Below, one piece after another: positions 25,136 through 38,329 of a stretch of 64,000 bases of DNA. Position 1 is the first letter of the stretch. Every line of letters begins with the position of its first letter. The notes beneath the pieces were generated by a model, which was not told the DNA's origin, did not search any database, and saw nothing but the letters and a program-made list of their open reading frames with translations. The position numbers and the translations under genes are program-made. Source of the DNA: Flaccisagitta enflata (taxonomy: Eukaryota > Chaetognatha > Sagittoidea > Aphragmophora); contig OZ231127.1 in assembly GCA_965153355.1 (NCBI GenBank), positions 61,814,001 through 61,878,000 of the forward strand, in the 5' to 3' direction.

Positions 25136-25702
25136 CTAGTCATCCAAGGATCGCACATGGTCAGCAGTACCCGATGCCCTGCTGGTAGTGATCCAGTGAA
25201 GAGGTGGAGTGAGAGCAGGGCAGCGGCCCCAAAGGGCCGATGTCCTGTAGAACACAGGGGGGAATTTCGAGACGTCCGTCCGTCCTGAGGGGGCATATTT
25301 CAGCTTTTAGATGGCTGATTCAGGCCACTGGGGGCATATCTCAGGGCTTGAAGAGCAAATTTGAGGTTTGCAGGGCTGATGCCTGTAAGGTATTTGATGC
25401 CTGTAAGGTTGATTGAAGGTCTGGAGGGCAGATTTGAGGTCTGGAGGGAGGATTTGAGGCATGGGGGAGGCTAATTTCAAGTTATGAGGGCTGATTTGAG
25501 GCCTTGAGGGCTAAATTGAGGCCTGGGAGGGCTGATTTGAGGCCCAAGAGGGCTAATTTGAGGCCCTAGAGGGCTAATTTGAGGCCCGAGAGGGCTAGTT
25601 TTAAGCCTTGATGCTCAACGGGGGGGGACGGACGGACGGACGTCTCGAAATTCCCCCTGTGTTCTACAGGACATCAGCTCTTTGGGGCCGCTGCCCAAAA
25701 AG
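25136..25702. mobile_element. Family B element, CATCCAAGG-head subtype
   Basis: The head reads ACTAGTCATCCAAGGATCGC then GGTCAGCAGTACCCGATGCC, shared almost exactly with 49284-49887. The terminal repeat GGGCAGCGGCCCCAAAGGGC is inverted at the right end. Inner blocks (GATGTCCTGTAG, ACACAGGGG, CGTCCGTCC) are also inverted. The core is a degenerate 21-bp array of the GAGGGCTAATTTGAGGCCC type, closed by a G run and GGACGGACGGACG. Confidence 0.85.
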
Positions 25703-25989
25703 GAAGAAGAGAGGGAGGGAGAGAGGGAGAGAAAGAAAGACGGAGAAAGAGGAGGAAAGAGAGGAAGAGGGGAGGAGGAGGAGGAAGAGGAAGAAAGAGA
25801 GAGGAGAGAGGGAGGGAGGGAGAGAGGGAACAAGAGGGAGGAGGAAGAGGGTAAGAGAAGAGAGGGAGAGAGGGGGGAGGAGGGAGGGAGGAGGGAGAGG
25901 GAGGAGGATTGAGAGGAGAGAGAGAGGAGAGAGGGAGAGAGAGGGAGAGAGGGGAGAGAGAAGGAGGACAAGGAGGAGGGAGAGAAAGG

Positions 25990-26051
<62 letters not shown>

Positions 26052-26072
26052 GAGAGAGACAAACAGACAGAT

Positions 26073-26142
<70 letters not shown>
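25703..26142. repeat. Purine tract passing into (GA)n and (CA)n
   Basis: GGGAGAGAGG-type sequence leads to (GA)n at about 25998-26045, a short bridge and (CA)n at 26077-26142. In reverse complement this is the (GT)n-(CT)n order seen elsewhere. Confidence 0.93.
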
Positions 26143-26145
<3 letters not shown>

Positions 26146-27041
26146 AATGTAATAAAGAGAAAGAAAAAACTGAAAAAATAAAAACAATCTTACAATTTTT
26201 TTCCGGTCGGCGAGAGCCGCCTTTACTGGTACTGAAAATCAGTCTTAATGAATCAACTCTTTCAAATCACTAAAAATATTAAGTACCAAAGAGCTAGAGA
26301 TGAGGAACTTAGCAGCCCTTAAAATCAATGCTTTAGAAATTATTTTGTATAGAAAGATTTCACAAAGACGCTTGGCCCACTGTTTTGTTATTGGGCCCAG
26401 TAAAATTTTGTGAGTCAATAATGTTCCTTTAAAAAAGACCTGCTAATGGATAATGTGTGATATCCAATAAGGATATTATCATTTGTTGGACACCGTAAAA
26501 ATATCAAATGTCCATCCAAAAAATATTGCACAGAACATCGTGAGCCATGACTGTTCGAACCATTTCACGATCCTATTGAACATAAGTTCTTGACACACAA
26601 AAAGAGAAAGAGCATTAAAAACCTTTTGAATGAAAAAAAAGGAAGTAAAAGAAAAATAACACACTGAATTGAACGATGGAAAAAAAGAAGGTTTGAGACA
26701 GAAAGGCTTCAATTGACATAATCAAATTGAATATTGACAAAGAATTCACGGGGTAAATAAGCGAGATGGTGGGCCAGAAAGTGTGCGTGATTGAAAGTGA
26801 TACACAAATCAAGAATTGGCTATTTGTTATTCAAATTTGCACTGTTCAAGTTGCCAACAAAAGAAGAGATCAAAAAATCGTCCACATTTCTTTTCTGTTT
26901 TCATTCTCACTCAATAGGCTCCAGTTTCCTTTCCAGGAGGCATGTTAATCGTCATACCTTGAATAGAAACAGACGCTGTCATGCTCATACTTTTGTTAAA
27001 GAAACTGAAAATGTCATGCCTCATAGACGGGTATGCCTTGA
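26143..27041. other. No gene seen
   Basis: Contains the inverted GGCGGCTCTCGCCGACCGG motif near 26200-26222. The rest is AT-rich with short unrecognised frames. Confidence 0.5.
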
Positions 27042-27043
27042 TA

Positions 27044-27645
27044 CAGTGGGGTTCGTGGAATAACAGCCTAAACTGGAGGAAGGTATTTAAGTGTCTTAAT
27101 TTCATTTGACAAACTTGATATTTGAAATTTAAGTTGTTCACTTGATGCTTTTGTCCCTGAGTTTTTTGGTTGCTATGGAAACCAAAATTATTTTTTCGAA
27201 CATTTGTAACCACTAAAATATCAATATTTTGGGTAATGTTGTCAGGGAACATTGTTTAAAATTAAATTTGCTACAACTTTCCCACAGTATGTTCTGTAAG
27301 AATATTGCTCGTTTCGCCGTTGCTAGGGGGCATCACACCTAGCAACCGCTAAATGATGCTCCCTAGCAACGGCTAAACTAATAATATTCTTACAGGACAT
27401 ACTGTGGGAAAGTTTTAGCAAATTTAATTCTAAGCAATGTTCCCTGATAATATTTGTCAAAATATTGATATTCTAGTTGTTATAAATATTCGAAAAAAAA
27501 ATTTTAGTTTCCATAGCAACCAAAAAACTCAGGGACAAAAGCATGAAGTGAACAAGTTATATTTCAAATATCTAGTTTGTCAAATGAAATTAAGACACTT
27601 AAATACCTTCCTCCAGTTTAGGCTGTTATTCCACGAACCCCACTG
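27044..27645. mobile_element. Palindromic Tc1/mariner-type MITE, 602 bp
   Basis: The ends are CAGTGGGGTTCGTGG and its exact reverse complement, directly flanked by TA on both sides (27042-27043 and 27646-27647). The arms of about 280 bp pair almost perfectly in the outer 70 bp and with scattered mismatches inward. The short centre carries repeated CCTAGCAAC half-sites. Each arm also holds GTTGCTATGGAAAC (27169-27182) or its near match inverted (27507-27520), which fits the RFX X-box consensus. It has no transposase. Mirrored open frames on opposite strands that share a peptide starting MFPDN result from the palindrome. Confidence 0.9.
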
Positions 27646-27647
27646 TA

Positions 27648-28470
27648 CCAGGTGCGTTTTAGCGGTGTTCCACGGTATCTCGAACCAGTGAAGCTATAGG
27701 TTAACGGAGTGAAAGGACAGACGGACACTGGAAACTCGTGGATTTCTAGTGGGCTGCTAGTATTTAAGCATTCTGCTAGAAAGCGACCCCCAAATTACTT
27801 TCTCATCTCACATTGCAGATTGCTTCAGATCATTTTGAAATAGGATTTACTGCTTTAAAACTAGGTAGTGAAAAAAATTCAACTGAAACAAAACATTTCG
27901 ATTTAAACAAAAACAGAAAACAGAAGTATTCTTATTTTGGGCTATGCTAACTGGCCTTGATCATATCTATTGAAATAAACTTAAGGGATTTTTGTCATTC
28001 AACTAGATAAACAAATATCATTTGGTACACGTTTGTTTTTATTTAGATTTAAGCATTTTATAGAAATGATCATGAGTTATTACAGATGCTCTCGTAGTAC
28101 ATTAAAGTTTTAAATAGTACCCCCGAAAGCCATGAGCTCTTCCTTGCTGTTTTGCCGTGATGAGTGGGTGGAAGACTGGAGGGTGGGGAAAATTGAAGAG
28201 AGAAGTTAAAAAAAAACGTCTCATCCTATTTTGCATAAATCAAACCGATCCTCTTAACCGCGCTAAAACAATACAAAAAGTAGGAATTTGTTCACGCATG
28301 AACTTTTTGAGTCTTAATTGTAAAGAAGACGCTTTGAGTGGGTGGATGTGGGAGAATATGTGTTTGAGATTTTGTGGGCGCCGCGCCAGTGGGCGAAACA
28401 AAGACCAAAACTATGACGCTCAAGAGGAAAGGGAAACAAGTAGCCGGGGTTACAATATCGATGCGCCCCC
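27648..28470. other. No recognisable gene
   Basis: Unique sequence. A plus-strand frame opening at 28157 reaches into the CA repeat, but its peptide has no motif I recognise. Confidence 0.5.
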
Positions 28471-28476
28471 ATCAAC

Positions 28477-28707
<231 letters not shown>

Positions 28708-28739
28708 CAAAATGAACGCTTCAACGCTTTTTGACTCGC

Positions 28740-28828
28740 GCGTCAAGGATAGACGGACGGATGGACGGATAGAACCACGGAGAGACGGACGGACAAAGCC
28801 TCTGCAAGAGTTGTGTGTCCGCGACTAA
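28740..28828 (+). mobile_element. Family A right-end fragment
   Basis: GACGGACGGATGGACGG, then AAAGCCTCTGCAAGAG and GTCCGCGACTAAAAAA. This is the variant tail in which AAAGCCTCTTATAGAG replaces AAAGCGGGTTGTAGAG. Confidence 0.6.
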
Positions 28829-29210
28829 AAAAGGAATGTGCCCGCCCATTTGAAAACTAGAATCACTTATGGTGTCAAATCCTGGCTAATGGGAACCATG
28901 GAAACCGCTGACTGGAGACCATGGTAACGCCTTTTTTGACAAGCCTCAGGACTCAGGAGTCAGGAAATCTGGGTCCCTTTTCGTCTCCTTTTTTTCCATT
29001 TGCGTTTTCCAGAGTTAGTGGAAGATCGGACACGTTCTCTTGTCATGTAATGTTATGTCATGATCAAATGTCATAAAATCTAACGAATAAAAATAATGTC
29101 ATGGCATGTCATTATAACACGAATCAAAATCCTACGAGCTCGATTTGTCACTTGTAGGTGAATTGGTGGTGGTGAATAGGGGTTATGGTTTTTTTCTCAC
29201 TAATCATGTA

Positions 29211-29507
29211 GAATATGAAGGGTGGATATTCTTGGAGGCCGTTCCATCGTCGGTGGCGAAGAGGTATGCCTTTTGACTTTGGATGTAAGGACAAAGGTAG
29301 GATGACAGGTGGATTGACAGGTAGGATGATAAACCCTGCTTCGATTTCAGCTCATATCGCCGGAGTACTTCTTCTACCATGCGAAAAAGAGGTTATGATC
29401 GTTGACACAGTTTGCAGGGTTCTCGATTCCCCTCGTGGGAACCCTTCAAACCTAATTCTTATCATTTTCTACAGGATTTTCGGTAATGCTGGCAGAATGA
29501 TCACACA
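29211..29507 (+). CDS. Weak candidate 3'-terminal exons of a host gene
   Basis: Three short plus-strand segments have plausible splice signals. Segment one, about 29211-29269, lies between CATGTAG and GAG|GTATGC and can read YEGWIFLEAVPSSVAK. Segment two, about 29362-29402, follows GATTTCAG and ends AAGAG|GTTATG. Segment three starts after TTTTCTACAG at about 29476 and closes in the joined frame with a stop at about 29496, followed by AATAAA near 29571. The joins are my inference; no homology is recognised, and chance splice-like sites are common in AT-rich DNA. Confidence 0.25.
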
Positions 29508-29885
29508 TTCCGACCGACAGCTGGCAGAATAACAAACTCACAAGAAGAAAAACGATGATTAACTGTTCTAAATAAAGTTTAGACGCGTAAAAAGCTTGTA
29601 AACGACAGACGGCGTCCTTGAGCTTTTCAATTTGACGCATTTGACAATTGGGTTCTCGGTTCCCCTTGTGGGAACCCTTCAAACCTAATTCTTATCATTT
29701 TCTACAGGATTTTCGGTAACGCTGGCAGAATGATCACACATTCCGACCGACAGCCGACAGACCAACAAACTCACACTAAGAAAAACGGTGATTAACTGTT
29801 CAAAATAAAGTTTAGACGCGTAAAAAGCATGTAAACGACCGACGGCGTCCTTGAGCTTCTCAATCTTGACGCATTTGACGGTTGC
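29418..29885. repeat. Tandem duplication, 233-bp period, two copies
   Basis: 29418-29650 and 29651-29885 are about 95% alike. Each contains the phrase GGGAACCCTTCAAACC, the acceptor-like TTTTCTACAG, CATTCCGACCGACAG and AAATAAAGTTTAGACGCG. If the candidate exon nearby is real, its terminal exon and polyadenylation signal are duplicated. Confidence 0.9.
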
Positions 29886-30124
29886 TCAACTGAAAAGTGA
29901 GACTTAAAAGTTAAAATTTTGGCCAATTTCCGTCGTAAATTTTACAATTCTTTTAACCTTTTGTTTTGTGTTTGTCGTAAAAATCGACGATTTGATGCCC
30001 CCAAAAATCCAGACGAAAGACAAAGTAAAGAACTGAGAAGGAGAAGTCGTTTCATCACCAGAGAATGAAAAGGTTCATTGCCAAGTATTTTTCAGTCAAA
30101 GAAAGTGTAAAACGCCGGTTTTAA

Positions 30125-30255
30125 TCGCGGACACGCAACTCTATAAGAGGCTTTGCCCGTCCGTCCGTCCGACCGTCCGTCCTTCCGTCTGTCCGTCCAT
30201 CCATCCATCCATCCGTCTGTCCGCTGGTACGCCGGTCCATCCATCCGTCAGCACG
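30125..30255 (-). mobile_element. Family A right-end fragment
   Basis: AATCGCGGACACGCAACTCTATAAGAGGC followed by CCGTCCGTCCGTCCG and CATCCATCCATCC repeats. The AACAAGGCC head is missing; the family B element starts at once after it. Confidence 0.6.
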
Positions 30256-30260
30256 AGTAA

Positions 30261-31417
30261 TAGTCGCAAAAGCGTTAGATGGTCAGCGGTACCCGTTGCC
30301 CCTATGTGAGTATGTGTTGACGTGTGATGGTGAGAGGGGCAGCGGCCCCAAAGGGGCCGATGACCTATGCTCGGTATGTTTTGTGGATCTAACTATGGCA
30401 AAAATAAAAAAGACAGTGATTTTCGAAGTGGCACTACAAGCCCATTTTTTAAGAAAAACTTCAAATCCTTTTAGGTGGTAATAGTATGACAAATTTGTGA
30501 TTCAGCAAAAAAAAACAGAACTCAAAAAAGTTGATTTTTGTGGCTGTAGCGACAATTTTTGCATAATTCGTCAAATGATGATTCGCCAATGGCGTATGAT
30601 TTTCACTTGACATACAATTGTAACTGCAAGCTTAATTTTTTAAGCAGCCTCAAAAATCTTCTCAGGCGTTCATAATATGTTGATTTTGTGACTCAGCAAA
30701 AAATAGTTCATTTTTGTACCTGTAGCATCAATTTTTGTAAAAGTTGTCAAAATGAATTTTCTAAAAGTTGTAAATATGGAGTTCTTTCCCTTTTTTAATT
30801 TCTGATGTTTTTTCACAAAAAATGATGCTACGGGCTCAAAATTTAATTTTTTTGAGTTCTGATTTTTTTGCTAAGCAGGTAATTTGATTATCTATAACTC
30901 CCTAAAAGGATTTTAAGCAGATCAAAAAAATGAGTGCGTAGGAGTATATTGAAATTACTGTCTTTTTTTTTTTTGCCATGGTTAAGCTTGAATTTGAGCA
31001 TCAATAATGGGAACTGAGCCTCAAGGCTGGGATTTGAGCCTCAAGGCTTGGATTTGAGCCTTGAATCTGGGATTTGAGCCTCGAGGTTGGTATTTGATCC
31101 TCAAGACTGAAATTTCAGCTTCAAGGCTGGGATTTCAGCCTCAAGGCCAGGATTTGGGCTTCGAGGCCAGAATTTCGGTCTCAAGATTAGGATTTGGACG
31201 TCAAGGCTGGGATATGAGCTTTGAAGGGGGTGGACGGAGGAGAAGGAAGTGGGGCCTCATGGCCGGATTTTGAGCCTTGAGGCTGGATTCTGGGCTTTGA
31301 GGCTCGAAGTTCGAGGGGGTGGACCGAGGAGGAGAAGGAGAAGGAGGAGAAGAAAGAGAAAGTTCTCCTATGTGAAAGCACAGGTCTTCGGCCCCTTCGG
31401 GGCCGCTGCCCAAAAAA
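30261..31417. mobile_element. Family B element, GTCGCAAAAGCG-head subtype, with a nested foldback
   Basis: The head TAGTCGCAAAAGCGTTAGATGGTCAGCGGTACC is shared with 52284-52910. Terminal repeats are GGGCAGCGGCCCCAAAGGGG and the inverted right end. The core is a 20-21 bp array of GGGATTTGAGCCTCAAGGCT type (about 31000-31310) with G-rich GGGGGTGGACGGAGG blocks. A TA-flanked foldback (30392-30982) lies between the left terminal repeat and the array. Confidence 0.85.
30392..30982. mobile_element. TA-flanked foldback element, second copy of the ACTATGGC family
   Basis: The left end ACTATGGCAAAA and right end TTTTGCCATGGT are each flanked by TA (30390-30391, 30983-30984). Arms of about 170 bp share AGACAGT, AATCCTTTTAGG, CAGAACTCAAAAAA and GTAGC blocks in inverted order. 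It is shorter than the relative at 10592-11901. Confidence 0.7.
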
Positions 31418-31424
31418 GTGGGAA

Positions 31425-31975
31425 AACTAGCGTTTCAGATACTTTTTGCGTATGTTTGTCTGTCTATGTGTGGGGGGGGGGTTGAGTAGTGGATATGGTT
31501 TGTACTCCCCTGCCCACCCGTCCGCAGCGGTATTGTGACTCCGCGTCAGTTGTTTTTAAACTCGAGTTTTAAAGGATGCGCGAGCATTTCTAATTCTACC
31601 CCTGCTGATCCTGGTAATATTGAAGTACCGTAAATACATCTTCATCTTGGTCGATTGCGGAATAGGGAATCAAAACACTGATCAACCTCGGTAGCTTTCT
31701 ATTCTTCAAGTCAGTTTGTGTTTTTTTCCGTATCTGTTTGCAATTTGTATGGGCCTCTGACCGTATGCCTAATTTGTGTCTTTCAATACTTCTCTGGCCT
31801 TGCCCGGCCTTACGCTGGCTTTGGCAGCCATGTGCCTTATTTCCTTCAATCTGCGGGATTTGCCCCGATCTAAGCAGCCGAGTATCCTAGCTTGCATATC
31901 ACTGCCCCTGCCCACACAGAGCGCGAATGGGTGGCACTCGCACACAGGCAAAGTTGTCTTGTATCCGGCCTTGTT
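31425..31975 (-). mobile_element. Family A related sequence, two pieces
   Basis: 31425-31560 holds GTGGGAAAAC, GTGTGGGGGG, CTGCCCACCCGTCCG and CCGCGTCA, which closely match 43555-43680 (the intron copy). 31890-31970 ends TATCCGGCCTTGTTT, the inverted head of family A, with CTGCCCCTGCCCACAC before it. Between them is sequence I cannot assign. Confidence 0.5.
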
Positions 31976-31989
31976 TGAATTTGACTTTG

Positions 31990-32825
31990 AACTGATTCAA
32001 AAAGCGGAAAGAGGAGAAAATTCAGGAACCAGATTTTACGCGCAATCGAATATTGCCGAGGAAGTTTTTCAGTTTCATAGATCAAAAAAAAAAAAAAAAA
32101 AAAAAAAAGAAATAATGAAGATCTTCCGTTTGCCCGCAATTCCTAGGATCAAGGATTACTAAAACAACCAGATGGAGCGATACATTGGGATTTCAAAAAC
32201 AACTAGGACTGACAGTGATGAAAGGATAAACAATTAGACTGAGAGGTATTCATGAAAATAACTTAAACAAACAAACATACACAACTAATTAACTGACTGA
32301 TCAAACAACCAACCAACAGGAAAAAAAAGACAAGCAAACAAACAAGCATGCACACCTGATTAACCGACTGAGACAACAAACAGGAAATAAAAAAAAAAAA
32401 AAAAAAAAAACAAAAAAAAACAAAACCAACAAAAAGACATCAGCAGTCATCTATCCATACACGATCCATACAAATTCATCTCCATACTATCATTGAAAAA
32501 AGGCCTCTTCGTTTCCAGTTACTCTTAGGAAAAACTTCTCCACCCTCGCCTTGAACACTGACGCTTGAAAAGTTGACGCCTAAAACTGCCATCTGCTTCT
32601 GATTGATCATTCTTCTTCTCCGCTGCTGTCAGTCAAAAGATGACATCTTGCTTTTTTCCCGTCAGAAAAAAAAAAAGATTTAAGAATATTTTGTCTAATC
32701 GATTCAATGCGACCTGAATTTCAAGGCTTTCTTATACTACTAGCATTGATCGGATACAAGCTTAACTAAGTTTATACGTTAAACGTTTGTGAAGCGCATA
32801 CAACCCAATTGTTGGATCTTATGTG
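31990..32825. other. No gene seen; A runs
   Basis: Contains A runs at about 32083-32108 and 32388-32410 and (AAAC)-type simple sequence. No supported exon. Confidence 0.5.
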
Positions 32826-33022
32826 AACAAGGCCGGATACACGGCCAATAAATAATCGCTGGCGAGTGGGCAGGGAAGGGGCAATATGAAGGTGGGCCGG
32901 GCTGTAACAGGGCTGGGCAGGGGCCATAATGCTCTGTATTTCAGCCGACTTCACGTCATCCGAAATTATGCGTCACACACCTTCCAAGTTCCGACGGACA
33001 CAGCCTCTTATAGAGTCGCTTA
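32826..33022 (+). mobile_element. Family A short copy
   Basis: It opens AACAAGGCCGGATACACGGC, keeps GAGTGGGCAGGG, and ends GACGGACACAGCCTCTTATAGAGTCGCTTAG. Confidence 0.75.
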
Positions 33023-33207
33023 GCCAACGGCTCGAGATGGTCATCCTTCAAGTCACGTTACAACGCGTTGGCAGGGTAGGAAAACGGCAAAACTGAGCTT
33101 TGAGATTGACGGACCAACCGATGCAGATTGGCCAACCGAAAAATGGATCTTGAGGTCGCTTGCTCCCGAGGACATTCTCTAACCGCTACTGTATTTCCGA
33201 CCATTAT

Positions 33208-33311
33208 CATTCACTCACTCACTCACTCATTCACTCACTCACTCACTCACTCACTCACTCACTCACTCACTCACTCATTCATTCATTCATTCATTCATTC
33301 ATTCATTCATG
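33208..33311. repeat. (ACTC)n-(ATTC)n tetranucleotide array
   Basis: About 17 ACTC units turn into about 9 ATTC units without a break. Confidence 0.95.
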
Positions 33312-34565
<1,254 letters not shown>

Positions 34566-34827
34566 AACAAGGCCGGATAGACGGAATGGGCAGGAATGTT
34601 GTGGTAGAGTGGGCAGGATCACCTCCACAGTGCATACGAGTCGGGGTTGGCAAGGCAAATGGCGCACGTGTAAGCAGGTTCAGATAGGGTTGAGTGGACA
34701 GGATCAGTAAAGCCTTATTTAGTCACATTAAAAAAAGACCGGAAAAAAACTGTGAAGCAGCACATCTTACCTTTTGACCGTCCAACCGACCAACCGACCA
34801 AACCATCGAACGAAAATTTTTGAGTCG
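34566..34827 (+). mobile_element. Family A copy
   Basis: It opens AACAAGGCCGGATAGACGG and carries GTGGGCAGGATC. GACCGTCCAACCGACCAACC and TTTTGAGTCGCGCA follow at the right end. Confidence 0.65.
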
Positions 34828-35079
34828 CGCATTCAATTTCCCTTTATATTTAAAATTACTGAACCATTGAAGTCAAGATGAGAAAAGCAGAAAAAAAATC
34901 TTGAATTTCACTTTCGATCTTTTTAATTCCCTTCTTTTAGAATTTTCTTTGTTTCTTCTTTTCTTTTCTTTCTTTATATCTTTTTTCATAAATTGGTTCC
35001 TTTTCTATTCTTCATTTTCATTTTTATTTCCATTTATCTTTTTTTTTTCATTTTCTTCTTCCTCTACGTCTTTTTCTTT

Positions 35080-35400
35080 TTCTTTTTCTTCTTCCTCTTC
35101 TTCTTCCTCTTCTTCTTCCTCTTCTTCTCTCTTCTTCTTCTCCTTCTCCTTCTTTCTTCTTCTTCTTCTTCTTCTTCTTCTTCTTCTTCTTCTTCTTCTT
35201 CTTCTTCTTCTTCTTCTTCTTCTTCTCCTTCTCCTTCTTCTTCTTCTTCATCTTCTTCTTCATCTTCTTGTTCTTCTTCTTCTTCTTGTTCTTCTTCTTC
35301 TTCTTCTTCTTCTTCTTCTTCTTCTTCTTCTTCTTCTTCTTCTTCTTCTTCTTCTTCTTCTTCTTCTTCTTCTTCTTCTTCTTCTTCTTCTTCTTCTTTT
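35080..35400. repeat. (CTT)n pyrimidine tract
   Basis: Nearly pure pyrimidine on the plus strand for over 300 bp. Long CTT runs (about 35158-35222 and 35290-35396) are separated by CTC and CAT/TGT interruptions. Mirror symmetry makes it a triplex-prone tract. Open frames (poly-Ser, poly-Leu, poly-Phe, poly-Lys) are artefacts. Confidence 0.95.
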
Positions 35401-35404
35401 TCGC

Positions 35405-37559
35405 TTTTCTTATCTTAGTCTCCTATAGAAAAAGAAATGAAAAAAGACCTCTCCATATTCTTTTTCTTTTCTTTTCCTTAAGCCTTTCTTTTCTTATTTC
35501 TGTAATATTGTTTTTTGGAAAATGTTCGACCCCCAACTTTTAACTAATTCCCACCGAATGACTTTACAAACTGAAATCGATTTCTTCGCCCTGATTTTCC
35601 TCTTGTTTTTTTTTCTTTATTTTTTCTTCTTTTTTTTTCCAATTTAGGTGGTGTCCATTTCACCCTCTCTTTCCCCGTCTCCGGCGCTGTGTATCTATCT
35701 GTCTACTTATCTTTTTTTTCTGTCCGTCGGTTTTTATTTGTCTGTCTGTTTGTCACTCGGTCTTTCCTCGCATCTGTTATTTTGACTTCAGACAATTAAA
35801 AGTTGATAAAAAAAGAAGACTAGGCCCAGAGGCAGACGATTATATCGTTTTTTATCTAGGACGGGCGGAGAAGGGGCGGTGGGGATGGGCTGCAATGTGG
35901 AAGGGATATGATCAACTGGTGAATCAAATGTTTTCAACGGATGTTATAGTATAGTATTGTTTAAAATAATAGTGGAAGGGTCGGGTGTGTCAATACTTAC
36001 AAGGTCATTTGATCAAAGCTCTCAAACCGCCATGCAGCAAAATATAAACATGCCAGTTATGTTTTCATGTTTTTTTCATGAAATATCTCCAACCTTTCGT
36101 CTTTCCGTGCAACTTCAATAAGCAAACGTTTGGATCTCTCTCTTGCATGATGTAAAGTGATTTCATAAAAATATAAGGAATCTGAAATGGCCGAGAGCAA
36201 GAAAACCTCTTTTAAAAATATTTTTTTTCTTTTTTAGAAAAAAAAAATGTTTATTTCTGAATGCAATCGACCCAACGAAATGTGTAAAACAGATGTGCAA
36301 TGCTAAGCAAGGTGGTTGTCGGAATGCGAAACAGACCTGAAATTGAGATGCAAAAACCCAATGAACGTTGAGTATGATTGTTTCCTGTTTTGCTGAAAGA
36401 AAAGTATGTATACCAATTATCAATATTCAAATGCAAGACACAAGGCCAGTTTTACAAATAAGACTCATCTTTCCTCGTTATGCGCGGGTGGACAATGGAA
36501 ACACAACGAAAACGATGCAGAAAGCCGTGCAACGAATCGTGAGACTAGGTTAGTGAGCAACACGCCGAAATACGGGCATACCTGCCTTGTCAACGCTACG
36601 TAAAGTATAATTCCACAGGATTGCTCTGACTTTTTTGTCGTTATATCTCTCTCTCAGATTTACGATTTTATTAAAGATTTGGCCCGTTGGTCCGTTGGTC
36701 CGTTGGTCCGTTGGTCCGTTGGTCCGTTGGTCGGTTGGTCCGTGAGACATGCAACTGAAAATAAACCGACTGACTTTTCCAAGGTTGCATCTGAGCCCGC
36801 TTCTGTCCTTTGACAGGCATTGAAAAACTACCTTTAACCAATTTATATTCATCATTTTTTTTCTCGCGTTGGAAATCTACTGAATACGCCTCGAAGCACG
36901 GAATGAGAGGGGAAGCCAAAGGAAAGGCTAATTCTGAGGTGAGGCACGGATTAAAGAACTGGTTCAAGCCGGAGGGGGCCGCTATTGATTGAATGATGAA
37001 ATATCAAACACAGCTTGAACACATCTTAAAGATGAATCAATTCCCTCCATGATTAACTTTTTCGGTTAGTCGGTCTGTCAGTTTGTGTCAAGTGTATTGT
37101 CTATCCCAGGGCCGTATAAAAGCTGCACTGTTCTTGCAGATTTAGACAGACATGACTCAAGACGTATTTTTGATTTTCTCAACTCTGAGCATCTTTGGAA
37201 TCCAGTGTGGATATCTCTGGATATTTCAAGACAACTCTGGATGCTGGAAAATCAATAGAAGACCTGTCAAGATGCTTTAAGCCCTCAACTCTTGTTCCCT
37301 CTTCTTCCCTCAGGGGTTCGACACCAAGTAAGCTGCGGTCGCATCTTATCATCATCTCTCTTAGCCTTGTGTCTAGTCTTGATGTGGAATCATCGTAATT
37401 AAGTAGAAACCAAGTCAAGCCAGAAGGATGATGAGGATGAGCTAAAGGAGGAGGAGAAGCGAGGAGGAGGAGCGGGGAAGGATTGAAACAGGCGATTAAG
37501 CCGTTCGCGGTCGTGGGCGGGAAGATGGGGGGAGGCTCCCCGCCAATGACAGAGGGAAG

Positions 37560-37561
<2 letters not shown>
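35405..37561. other. No supported gene; (GGTCC-GTT)n at 36680-36740
   Basis: Mostly AT-rich unique sequence. An 8-bp tandem repeat, TTGGTCCG, has about eight units at 36680-36740. A plus-strand frame at 37195-37398 and others are short and unrecognised. Confidence 0.5.

Positions 37562-37647
<86 letters not shown>
37562..37647. repeat. (GA)n microsatellite
   Basis: About 43 units. Confidence 0.97.
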
Positions 37648-37649
<2 letters not shown>

Positions 37650-37674
37650 CGTCAGTTAAGAAAACGTGGTTTTA

Positions 37675-37890
37675 GAGCCAGCGGTACCCAATGGGCTGAT
37701 GACCTATGCCTGAACACAAGGCCTAAGGCTGTAGCCTAAGCCTGTGGTTTTTGCTCAGAATCAGACTTAACGGCTTTGGGCCTTAAGAATGAGGTCTGGA
37801 CCTCGGAGCTGAGATTTTAGCCCCAAAGCTGAAATTCGGGCCTTAGGTTATAGGCCATCGGTTCCATTGGGAGCGCTTCCTAAAAAAACC
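37675..37890. mobile_element. Family B short diverged copy
   Basis: CAGCGGTACCCAATG, GGGCTGATGACCTATG, a short core with GAGATTTTAGCCCCAAAGCTG, and a right end ATAGGCCATCGGTTCC...GGGAGCGCTTCCTAAAAAA. The terminal repeats are weaker than in other copies. Confidence 0.6.
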
Positions 37891-37894
37891 ATGT

Positions 37895-38329
37895 TATGAG
37901 TTGATGAAAAAATAAAAGTGCAATTCAGATTTTTTCAGAAGTTTTTTTCTCAAACAATAGAATAATAAAATAGAACTGGCAACCGTGGGAATGTCGAGCT
38001 CAAGATGGCCGCAAAAGTAGGAGAATATACCGGGTCAGCTATTGGACAATTTTGATTTCCACCACTTCTTAAAGAGTATTACTATAATTCAAACGGCTAA
38101 CAAATGGTCCCGAAGCAATGGTCAATTGTCATCATGGTTGGCCCACTCATTAGCCACTCGATTCTGCTGTTTGCATGAACAAGTCAGGAAATCCAATCAA
38201 ACACTAATTGTAATCATATTAATAACCAGTGGCTGTCGCCAAACATGTGAATTGCAGGTGCAATTGATAACATGTTTAGTGGAAATACTTAAACTTTATT
38301 TTGTAATACTAAAACAAGAAGTGAGAACA
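37895..38329. other. No recognisable gene
   Basis: A 96-codon frame opens at 38042 on the plus strand but has no known motif or splice context. Confidence 0.45.

Noticed and set aside
26911-27691. Two similar open frames on opposite strands sharing a peptide beginning MFPDN
   Set aside because: They are the two arms of a palindromic MITE, not two genes.
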